From Neorhodopirellula pilleata (GTDB lineage: Bacteria; Planctomycetota; Planctomycetia; Pirellulales; Pirellulaceae), in NCBI RefSeq assembly GCF_007859915.1, contig NZ_SJPM01000014.1:2867-66866 (forward strand): a stretch of 64,000 nucleotides of DNA. Reading direction: 5' to 3'. Every line of letters starts with the position of its first letter. The stretch's first letter is position 1. Shown here in pieces: positions 46,849 to 55,500 of this stretch. The notes beneath the pieces are model-generated. The model made no database searches, was not told the origin of the DNA, and saw only the letters and a list, made by a program, of their open reading frames with translations. Position numbers and translations under genes: made by a program.

Positions 46849-46990
46849 TCCAGGTGGAAAGTGTGTGTGCCCCGGAGGGCTGAGAATCGGTCACGTGCCA
46901 GCGACCTCACCTCTTCGCCTTTCGGCCGCACTCAATGTCGGTCCGGAGTAAACCCCGGTCCAGTCTCGAGCGGAGTTCCACCCGTGTGTG
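46809..46990 (-). ncRNA. Structured ncRNA of the DRT3 reverse-transcriptase unit (predicted)
   Basis: On the minus strand, directly after the drt3b stop, about 180 nt fold into a closed multi-branch structure. The closing stem is CGGGTGGAA (46984-46976) with TTCCACCTG (46859-46851), 9 bp including one G-U. Inside are hairpins GGACCGG...CCGGACC (46961-46940), GCC-GAAA-GGC (46926-46917) and GGTC...GACC (46906-46889). An alternating tract CACACACAC (46869-46861) sits unpaired beside the closing stem. A second tract ACACACAC (46991-46984) overlaps the drt3b stop. A U-rich terminator ends it. I recall recent work describing DRT3 ncRNAs with an AC-repeat template, and this matches in position and sequence. 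Confidence 0.75.
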
Positions 46991-48880
46991 TCAAGCGTAG
47001 CACCGAGGAATTTGCTTCTCAAGCAGGTAGGTTGTCGTCGAAACGTTCGTATCCCAATCGAAGAACATACTTTTGCCGGCCAGTTCCTCCAATGCGTCCG
47101 ATACACCAGTAGATTTCTCAACCCAGCAGAAAATCAGACGCAGCAATCCCTTCCGAATCTTTTCTTCAATAAGTGGACAACAGGCAAGATCTGCGGCCAG
47201 CATCAGGCAATCCGCTCGCATGCCTTTCGCAGTCGACTTCCGAAGGAAATCCCTGGCTGCCTTGACGATCTCTCGAACAAGACGCCCATAGGCGGAACGA
47301 TCCCCGCAGAAATAGAGCAAGCTAACCACTGTAAAGTAGTCCACTTCTCCGGGCGGCGATTGTGCCCGGGAGAGATTCCAGATGGTTTCAGCCAAAATTG
47401 GATTCACGTTGTGAACCAGATCCAACTTTGCAATCGGGATCAGAACAACCAACAATGGCAGGCAGGGCGGAGTCTCTCGTGACATCGCATTCGCAGCCAA
47501 GTGAGTGACTTCGTCGGCAATGCGCTCATTCAGGTCGACAACAACAGATGGATCCAAGTCGAAATCAGCGTGAATCTTGTCTGAGATCAATTGGTAAATT
47601 GTGGCGACTTTAATGGCGACCTGATAGCGAAAGTCTAGCTCCAGCAGTTTGCTCAGAAGAGACACCATCCCGCCTTCGACAAATTGACAGCATCGACTGC
47701 TATTTGCTGCCGAAACTTTCCGCTGCAGGATCGAAAGCACGTAGCTGACACAGGATTCATAGTGGCAGCCCGATTGCGCCACCTTGGTTTTGATCTTCCG
47801 AAAAGCGATTCGGCAAACGCTCTTTGGAATCGGGCGTTTTTCCTTGTTGGCGCGAAGGAACGACTCATGCAAGTCGTCGACCAAGTGGCTCAGCTCATGC
47901 TTCAGGGCGCTCAGAGTAGACATGAAAGGGGATTCCGTCTCCACAGTCTTCGCGTCATTGATGTAGAGCTTGCAGTTCTTCAGCTCCTCGCGGATAGATT
48001 GCTCGACTTGGTCAGCAATGCTGGTTTCGTTGAAGAAGATGAAGAAATCATCCAGGTATCGACGCACCTCGCATTGTTTTCCGAATTCGATTCGGTTGCC
48101 TAGAGAACCCAACACTGCCGTGTCGACCGTTTGCAGAATTAGTTCGGCGAAGATGCGCGACATCTCCGGTCCAACCAGGATGCCATGCGTTTCACCGTGG
48201 TTCATCGAACGCATCAATGAATCGAACCTAGCATCGAATGTGAAATATGCGGATCGGTCGCCTCGACGTTTCGCGTTGGCCTTGCCGCGAATGGCCCAAG
48301 CGATCGAATGCGTGTAGATGTTGCCAAAACAGGACTGGACGTCGATTGCGCGAACGAAACGAAACTTCGATTCCAGCCGTTCGTAGTCACGCGATCCGTA
48401 AAACGCGTAAAGCAGGTTGAACGGACCGTAAGCGAAGTAGCACACCGGACTTTCGTCCCCTTCGTAGTCGCTTTGAAAGCCGGGCTGCTGATTTTGGTAA
48501 CCGATGTCCTTGGCTCGACGGGCAATTCCCGATGGCGATCTCAGTGTCCATTTGCTCTTCATGCAGTTCGACAGAATCTGCGTCGCGTACGTCTCGTAGA
48601 AGTTCACAACCTCGCGGTAGTGGAACGGGTGCATCACATGAATGTCTCGCGGTGTCTTGCGCCCCCTGGAAAGTGAGAATGTGTACGGGACCGTCTCTGG
48701 CGGGCCGCTGTTATCGTTCTGGTGTTGGAAAAGCGCATCATCGAGAGTGGTCAACGATGCCCCTCGCATTCGGCGGTAAACGGACCGGAGAGAAAATCGT
48801 GGCGGAACTTCGTGCGGTAGAATTTCACTCAGCAGCACACGATCTCGGTCAGACGTGTCGATTTTTTGCATTTTAGACAT
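46991..48880 (-). CDS. drt3b: Reverse transcriptase, Drt3b-like (UG8)
   Basis: The 629-residue protein has a palm domain with motif A VRAIDVQSCFGNIYTHSIAW, motif B HGILVGPEMSRIFAELIL, and motif C VRRYLDDFFIFF, whose YLDD box is catalytic. It then has LYINDAKTVETESPFMS and a long helical C-terminal region without RNase H or maturase domains. This is the layout of the unknown-group (UG)/Abi-like defence reverse transcriptases. Its gene overlaps that of the second reverse transcriptase by 8 nt. Two RTs of about 430 and 630 residues in this order define DRT type 3 (UG3+UG8). The start overlap suggests translational coupling. The assignment to UG8 is by architecture and context, not by a computed tree. 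Confidence 0.8.
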   Translation of the reverse strand: MSKMQKIDTSDRDRVLLSEILPHEVPPRFSLRSVYRRMRGASLTTLDDALFQHQNDNSGPPETVPYTFSLSRGRKTPRDIHVMHPFHYREVVNFYETYATQILSNCMKSKWTLRSPSGIARRAKDIGYQNQQPGFQSDYEGDESPVCYFAYGPFNLLYAFYGSRDYERLESKFRFVRAIDVQSCFGNIYTHSIAWAIRGKANAKRRGDRSAYFTFDARFDSLMRSMNHGETHGILVGPEMSRIFAELILQTVDTAVLGSLGNRIEFGKQCEVRRYLDDFFIFFNETSIADQVEQSIREELKNCKLYINDAKTVETESPFMSTLSALKHELSHLVDDLHESFLRANKEKRPIPKSVCRIAFRKIKTKVAQSGCHYESCVSYVLSILQRKVSAANSSRCCQFVEGGMVSLLSKLLELDFRYQVAIKVATIYQLISDKIHADFDLDPSVVVDLNERIADEVTHLAANAMSRETPPCLPLLVVLIPIAKLDLVHNVNPILAETIWNLSRAQSPPGEVDYFTVVSLLYFCGDRSAYGRLVREIVKAARDFLRKSTAKGMRADCLMLAADLACCPLIEEKIRKGLLRLIFCWVEKSTGVSDALEELAGKSMFFDWDTNVSTTTYLLEKQIPRCYA

Positions 48881-50069
48881 GCTTGAAAATCCCTCGGATT
48901 TCCCAAAGACGTTTGCCGGTGAAGCGATGGCGGATGTTCTTGGAATAACTCGCAGTAAAAGATAGCCGTCGAAGCTGGGTCTGCTGGCCCTTCGTAAAGC
49001 ACGAATTCACGCCATCACGTGATGCGGTCCGGATCCAGTTGCCCAGGTACGCGTCGAGTGCTTGCAGTGCTGCGTCATCGGTGATGTCCTGATGAGAAGC
49101 TGATAGACCCAAAGTGATCCGTCGCCGTTGGAAACTGCTGTAAACCGAGCAGCCGCCGGTCAGGTATCGGATCCGGTCTCGAAGAAGCCGAAAGTCCTTA
49201 TTGTCAATGAAGTCGTTGAAGGCCAACTGGACTCTTTTCTTGTACCGGAGCATTTTGCTTGTCGCGATGCCAACGTGTACTTCGGAGCGTTTCCGACTCG
49301 CGATGTTGCTGGTTCGTCGGAATGAAAATCCAAGATAGTCAAATCCAGCCTTGGCTTGGCGGGTGTCGCCCCACCGACAAGCTTGCGTTTTGTCTGGATT
49401 AAACGATAGGCATTTCGGAAGGTAATCGCTGATAGCGGCTTCCAACTCGTCCAAATCGTCCGACGCGGTAACGATGACGATGTCATCGACAAAACGCCCG
49501 TAGAACACAACTCCCTCGTGGCTGATCACACTTCGATCAAACGCCGCCATGAAGTGTTCCGCCAATTCGCCGCTGATCGACAGTCCGCGTGGAAGCTTGT
49601 CGTCGGTGTAAGGGTTGGCGGACAGCATCTTCATGCACCAAGCGTACTCGACAGCCGGAAAGCACGCCTGTACCGATTCCAGGTTCATCGCCTCATAAAC
49701 CGGTATCGAACCAAAGAAGTTCGTGATATCAGTCCGCAAGATGAGGTGGGACACATCGGCCTCCAAAATCTTGACGATCTGGGAAGCGATTTGCTTTCGG
49801 TTCAATGATCGGATGCCGCGCTTTCGCCTCAGCATCCTGCAACCATGACGCAAGAAGAGCACGTCTGCATAGCTAGACGCGGAGTGAAGAATACGTCGAC
49901 CACCATCAAACACCTTCAGCGGCGATGGTTGGAAGATCCGCCGCCCAAATTCGTCGGCAAGCTGCGGCAGAAAAGAATTCGTTCCACCACTTGCCTCAGG
50001 AAACCGGCGAGGATCGTCGGATCTTGTCAATTTACGCAGGTAGTTTGCGTTGGCGAGTCGTCCTGTCAT
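48873..50069 (-). CDS. drt3a: Reverse transcriptase, Drt3a-like (UG3)
   Basis: The start is placed at ATG 50069 (MTGRLANANYLRKLTRSDDP), giving 398 residues; a longer frame from 50162 has a poor Pro/Ser-rich extension. Motif A is ILRTDITNFFGSIPVYEA, motif B DKLPRGLSISGELAEHFMA, motif C FYGRFVDDIVIV (FVDD rather than the common YADD/YVDD), followed by FNPDKTQ and the grip FDYLGFSFR. No nuclease or protease domain is present. It is the first gene of the RT pair, and the drt3b start lies within its last codons. It is expected to use the downstream ncRNA as template or scaffold for DNA synthesis during phage infection. Confidence 0.8.
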   Translation of the reverse strand: MTGRLANANYLRKLTRSDDPRRFPEASGGTNSFLPQLADEFGRRIFQPSPLKVFDGGRRILHSASSYADVLFLRHGCRMLRRKRGIRSLNRKQIASQIVKILEADVSHLILRTDITNFFGSIPVYEAMNLESVQACFPAVEYAWCMKMLSANPYTDDKLPRGLSISGELAEHFMAAFDRSVISHEGVVFYGRFVDDIVIVTASDDLDELEAAISDYLPKCLSFNPDKTQACRWGDTRQAKAGFDYLGFSFRRTSNIASRKRSEVHVGIATSKMLRYKKRVQLAFNDFIDNKDFRLLRDRIRYLTGGCSVYSSFQRRRITLGLSASHQDITDDAALQALDAYLGNWIRTASRDGVNSCFTKGQQTQLRRLSFTASYSKNIRHRFTGKRLWEIRGIFKHV

Positions 50070-50271
50070 GCCACGTAGCCTTCGCAGGGGGCGGCATGTC
50101 GTCCCTGAACCCAATGAAGGTGGTGGATAGAGAAACGCAGTTCCATGACAATCGCTAAGCAAAAACAGAGAGACATTTCCTTATTGACGCCGCATTGATG
50201 TCTCAGGTTCGCCGATGCGTGGGGATGGTTGAGCGGCCCCGAATGGTGTTTCGATTCTAGTTTCATGCGTC

Positions 50272-52551
50272 TTAAAACTTTGGTCCAGGCAAAAAGCCGA
50301 CGAACCGGAAGTCGTCCGTCACGCTTGCGTCTTTGGCGGTGTGGGCGTGGTCGAGACCCTTCAGGGTGCATTCGCCGCTTTTGGCGTTGAATCTGTCCAG
50401 GTACATCAGCGACATGCAGCCACATTCGGGGCACTCGCGACGAGTGATATAGGGCCGCACGCGGAGCAGCGAGCCGTCGCGGGCGACGAAATACAAACTG
50501 CCGGCCTCCAGTTCAGCATCATCGCTTTCCGCTTCCTGTTGAGGCGTCAGCGGGTGGTCACCCATCAGGTCGCGGTATTGATACCGAGTCACCTTTCGCA
50601 TCGAATCGCGGTTCGTCTTTTCTATGAATCGAAGCGGATATTCGGACAGGAACTCTGTCGCGGAATAAAGATACTCGACGTCTGCGAACACCTCGTCGAA
50701 CTTATCCGCAACCGCAGCCCCCTTGGGACCACGTCCGTGAGCTTGGTCGTTGCGAGCTTCTGTGATTCGCTGCATCGCCTTGTCGACCTCAGGATCGTCC
50801 TTGATAAACGTCAACACTTCGGGGAACGGAGCGTCAGCCAAAAGACGCTTCCATGCCTTTGATCCGGACACTTCGCGAATGATCGCCAGCCAATCACCCA
50901 TACTCGTTCCCACCGACTTTTCACCGCCCCTGCCAAGTCGCTCGGAAATCTCACCGACATACGAAATGCTCGCTCCTTCGAGTGCGTCGGCTTGAACCAT
51001 CGCCATGGAGGCCAGGTAATACGCCAACACTTCAGCCGCCTCGAGCAGCTCAACGTATCCCTCCAAGTCTCGACGGCTGACCTCAGCACTGCGCCATCGG
51101 ATGGCGACCGGATGGGGATAGAGCGAACGAATGCGATAGCTGACGTTGTCAATCGCGCCTGCTGCTGCACTGCGCAGCCGACTCAAACGGCTCGCTGCCA
51201 TGATCTCGTTTCGCATTTCCGTGGGAGACGAAAAGCTAAACAGAAAACTCCTGGCCTTTGTCGCTTGCGTTTTGTAGCGATCAAAGTGCGAGATCGCTTC
51301 ATTGAGATCGTGAACCGCGATCTTCAAGTTTTCGTCAGGAACCGGAACCTGCATCTCTCCGAACGGTCCGCGGAGCAGATGAAGAGAATTTCCACAACGA
51401 ACGGCTAACGCATCGGCAAAGTGCTGCGACTTCATCATCGCTACCAAGACTTCCAGATCTAGCTTATCGAGACCGTCCTTCGGGCGTAGCACCACCGTCG
51501 ATTGAGAGGCGACCGCAGGAAGGTCATCTTTTTGAATTTCAGCAAAGACAATTTCTTTGTCGGAAAACCGACCGATGCTGCGGAAACAAAGATCGCCGAC
51601 CCGCAATTGTCGCTTCCCTGCGTCGTCGACCCAGTGTTTAGCTTCTGTGGGTTCAACTCGGCCATCTTTATGGATCGCTCGGCCATCAATGACGCGAAAC
51701 CTACCGTCGGCGGCTTCGGTGTGCAGCCCTTCCCTGGCATGCGTCGTGTGCAAAATCGGGACAAAGTCAAACAGTTCATTAATCCGCTTCAACTCACCGA
51801 TTGCTTCGAGCGATTGTTGCTTTTTGATGAATTTCGGGTCATACAGTTCGTGAATCAGTGGCGCATCGGTCGGCAGGCCACCACGGATAACGTATCCGAA
51901 CTGCGTCGTCCCTCCTGGCTGATTGACGAGTCGCTGAAAATCCGAGGAGACCATCTCAAAAGAGTTTTCGTTCGTGACTTCACCTGGAACAAAAAACTTG
52001 AGCGGCGGAGCTTGTTCAGCATCGACGTTTAACGTGACGAGTGCAAACTCAAAGAACGCGATGATTCGTTGGCTAATTCCCCCATTTGTGTTCTTCAGCT
52101 TCGTTACGATCGCCGGCGGATGCTTCTCGAATAAAGATGATCGAAAGCGTCGATACCGTTCTGCCGTCAAAAGATGGTTCGGGATCAGGAAGCTAACCTG
52201 TGATCCGGCAGGCAACGTATCGGTCGCTGCCTGCATTGCTTCCGCTTCGAGGTTCAGTGGCCGATAGGTTTGCTTCACATTTTTTTCGAGCGGTTTAAGT
52301 ACGCCGAACGGAGGAATCACTACGCAATCGCCAGTGCCGTGTTTTCCGATCGCCGCTTTCAATGCATCAGCAAACTTATCGACGCCATGGATCGAGATGC
52401 AATTGAAGTCTTCTCCGAGCAATTCTGGTATTTCTTCCCATGGCTTTTCACCCTGAACCGATCGCGGATAAAAGACAGTGACCTTACCGATGTTTTCACA
52501 ACAATTCCTGAGCAAAAAACGGAAAGCAAGTTGTGCGTAATTAGTCTTCAT
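50272..52551 (-). CDS. Methyltransferase/TRD-like protein with zinc-binding C-terminus
   Basis: Starting at ATG 52551 (AGGAC upstream), the protein has about 759 residues. Residues 1-250 resemble the back half of an HsdM-type N6-adenine methylase (PAGSQVSFLIPNHLLTAERY, then SQRIIAFFEFALVTLNV), but no D/N-P-P-Y/W motif is visible, so it may be catalytically inactive. Residues about 290-480 resemble a type I HsdS half-TRD (RVGDLCFRSIGRFSDKEIVF; FGEMQVPVPDENLKIAVHDL). A helical region follows, and near the C-terminus a Cys/His cluster (RRECPECGCMSLMYL... ECTLKGLDHAHT). It lies 36 bp after the DrmMI-like gene and could supply target recognition for it. Confidence 0.5.
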   Translation of the reverse strand: MKTNYAQLAFRFLLRNCCENIGKVTVFYPRSVQGEKPWEEIPELLGEDFNCISIHGVDKFADALKAAIGKHGTGDCVVIPPFGVLKPLEKNVKQTYRPLNLEAEAMQAATDTLPAGSQVSFLIPNHLLTAERYRRFRSSLFEKHPPAIVTKLKNTNGGISQRIIAFFEFALVTLNVDAEQAPPLKFFVPGEVTNENSFEMVSSDFQRLVNQPGGTTQFGYVIRGGLPTDAPLIHELYDPKFIKKQQSLEAIGELKRINELFDFVPILHTTHAREGLHTEAADGRFRVIDGRAIHKDGRVEPTEAKHWVDDAGKRQLRVGDLCFRSIGRFSDKEIVFAEIQKDDLPAVASQSTVVLRPKDGLDKLDLEVLVAMMKSQHFADALAVRCGNSLHLLRGPFGEMQVPVPDENLKIAVHDLNEAISHFDRYKTQATKARSFLFSFSSPTEMRNEIMAASRLSRLRSAAAGAIDNVSYRIRSLYPHPVAIRWRSAEVSRRDLEGYVELLEAAEVLAYYLASMAMVQADALEGASISYVGEISERLGRGGEKSVGTSMGDWLAIIREVSGSKAWKRLLADAPFPEVLTFIKDDPEVDKAMQRITEARNDQAHGRGPKGAAVADKFDEVFADVEYLYSATEFLSEYPLRFIEKTNRDSMRKVTRYQYRDLMGDHPLTPQQEAESDDAELEAGSLYFVARDGSLLRVRPYITRRECPECGCMSLMYLDRFNAKSGECTLKGLDHAHTAKDASVTDDFRFVGFLPGPKF

Positions 52552-52587
52552 GAAAGTCCTATGCAAGCGTTGCAGTTGGTGGCCTAA

Positions 52588-55500
52588 TCATTTTCGTTTT
52601 TTGGAAGGCTTAGGTTCGCCGGTTAACTGGAATGGAACCTCTTCTTCTCGGACGGCGTCAATGTTTTCTTCACCAACCACAGCCGCCGAGTCACCAGCGA
52701 CCAGTTTTTCGTAGGCGGCTTGGCCGAGGAGGTTTCGGGCGTGGAGGTGGCATTCGGCCCAGGATTCTTCGGGGGTTTGGGCGAGCTGCCAATCGTAAAA
52801 GCGAGGCCCGAAACACTCCCGCACCGGTTGAGCCTGCTTCGCCCGTTCGTCATGACCCAACCCATAATCCGATAATCGCAACGTCTCAGGAAGCTGCCAA
52901 CCGTCGGGCGACAAAAATTTCATGATCGCGTCGTCTCGGCCTAAAGACAAGATTTCTTCTTGTAACGACTGAAACGCAACCAGTGCCAAGACGGTTTCCC
53001 GCAATTCAGGCTGATGCGTCTTATCAACTCGCCAAAAGCCAACACTGTTGAGGCTTTCCGAGTTTGCCGCCAACCACGCAACCGGCCGATCGCAATCCGC
53101 GAGCACCGATTTAAGCTGCTGGTTTTCCAGCCCTAGCAACTCTGCGGTAACCGCATTGCTCGCAGCCAGCGACTCAAGCCGCCTTCGATCAGATACCGCC
53201 CATAGCTTTTGCAATGGATATGACATGATCTCTTTGTTTGATTTTGCCGCTTCTAAATAAAGCTGCGATACATTGAACGATGGATAAGCCAACCCCAAGG
53301 CGGCGAACGCCAATCGGCCAATATGCGATGTGGGCGGAGTCGCTGATTCGCGAAGGAAGAAATAATTCACATTGGTACCAGCAATTCGTCTACGCATCTG
53401 CCAATCGAAAGCGTACGAACTCAAAAACATTCCGAGCGACATCATGACAAGCGGGTCCGCCGTTCGCGACGTAAGAACTCCAAGGCTATTGCCAGCAGGA
53501 AGCCCCGGAAATGGGCTGCCAATGATAGTTCGTGAGTCCGTTGTTCGCGCGATAGATCGGAAACCATACTTTGCTCTTCCGTAAGACGGAGTTGCCAGCG
53601 CGGCCACAGGCTTTCCGATGACAAATTTTGAGTAGACGTTGTCTTCGTAGCTATTGGATATCCGCCACTTTCGATTTCCTGATTCAGAGAAGAACGCACG
53701 ATTGCCGAGCAGCTGATTCATCATGATGCCCTGCAAGAGAGGTAAGCCAATCGCCGGGCCAGTTGGTTGTATCTCCTCCGTCTCCCCTTCTTCGTTCTTG
53801 ACTTTGAAGACGATCGGCTTCCCGTTGGCTTGTGTGAACTCCTCCACATCAATGTCATCTTCGTAAATGTATTGTTCTCCGTCGCGGCTGAGAAAGATGC
53901 CGGCGGGGATTTGCGTTCGCGGGCAATCCGGTGGCGCGGGGCTGCTTGCCGTGCGGAGTTGCCACTTGCCTTTGATCCAGCGGCTGTACTCGTCAGGGAT
54001 GTAGCCGCGTTCTTCCCACCAAGCCCGTGGCGGAAACAACTTGCTGTCGTTGGTCATATGGAATTCAGTTACGTATTTGATGCCCCAGCCGTCGGGGCCG
54101 TCGTCGCCCAGCAGCACGCTTCCCGAATAAATCTTCTCGAGCACGTCCAAATCTCGTCGCGACTGGATTTCCAAAATTGCTTTGCTGCGTGGTGAGAACT
54201 GGATCACTCTCTCGCGCGGATACTCGGTCGCGTATCGCTCGCCTGATTCCCAATCCTCGATGTCGCGACGCATGAACGCCGTTTTAATCGACTCGGTGCG
54301 GCCACCCTTGGTGATGATCAACGGGTTGAACTTGAACGAGCGGTGAATGTCAAAAATGCCTTCGCGATTTTCAAATCCGAACAACCATTCCCACTGGCAC
54401 CCGTCCAGGAACAGTTCTCGCAAAGTCCGAGTGCCGTGGTCGGAGTAGATGCCCGATGGCACGATCATGCCCAGACGGCCCGATCCGCGTGCGATCTTGT
54501 GGGCTTGTTCCAAGAACATTTTATAGAGGTTGATGTCGCCGCCGCCTTGATGTCGAAACCCTCGCGTCTCTTCGAGTCCACGGGAGTAACCGGTTTGGGC
54601 TTCGCGATTGTCTCGCCATTTTTCATAGCGATGCACCGAACGTTCCCACGATCCCTTGCCACCGCCACCGAGCGGAATATCGTGCGACTGTTTGCCGGCC
54701 GATGTGGTCGTGACACGGTCGCCGTAGGGGTAACCGGAACTCTTGAGCCAGTTGGACTGGGCGCGAAAGCCGGCATTGTATTGCAACCAATCGTACTCGA
54801 TGGTTTCGGTCGCTTCAAAGAGTGTCTTTTGGACCTTCAGTGCCTCTTGTTTGCCGTAGCTCCGGTACAGCGGATCGAGTGCGGAGAAGAACTCTTTGCT
54901 GTTGGGTTTGGCAATGTCCCAGGGCGGGTTCCCGATGACGGCGTCAAATCCATCGCTGTCGGTATTAAACGCGTCGGGGAATTCGAGTTCCCAGTGAAAG
55001 AATCGCTGGCGATCGGCGACCTGGCGAGCGATTTGCTTGGCTTCGTCGGAAAGTTTGCCCGCGTAGAACTCTGATGGCAGCGGACACTCGTCGATCTGGT
55101 CGGGCGGCCAAAACCACATCGCACACCACAGGTCGAGCGAAAACCTCGCGTCGATAACCGACTGGCGAGATTGCAGTTCGCGATACATCTGGGCACGCGT
55201 TTCGGCTTCGTGGATGCCTAACTGGTGAATCGCCTTAAGCGCTTGCTCGGCTTCGTCGTGAACGGTTTTGATCGTATCGAGATCTTCGTCGGTGAACATG
55301 TAGAGCGCACCGTCGATGTAGTCGATCAATTCGTTTTTGACGTTTTTGACTTTGCCGCTGATCGCTTTGGTCCAGCCTTCTTTTTTGTAGTGGACACCGT
55401 CGCTGTGGTTTTTATCGCCGCCCTCGCGCATCCAGGCCATCGCGGGGTAGTGCATGAATTGGTCGAACCAGGTTCCGACCAATGAGTTGCCGCATTTGAT

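Noticed and set aside
46991..50069. Retron or diversity-generating retroelement
   Set aside because: Neither RT has retron-type neighbours (msr-msd ahead of the RT) and no template/variable repeat pair was found. The two-RT layout fits DRT3 better, although four-helix-bundle proteins occur elsewhere in the window.
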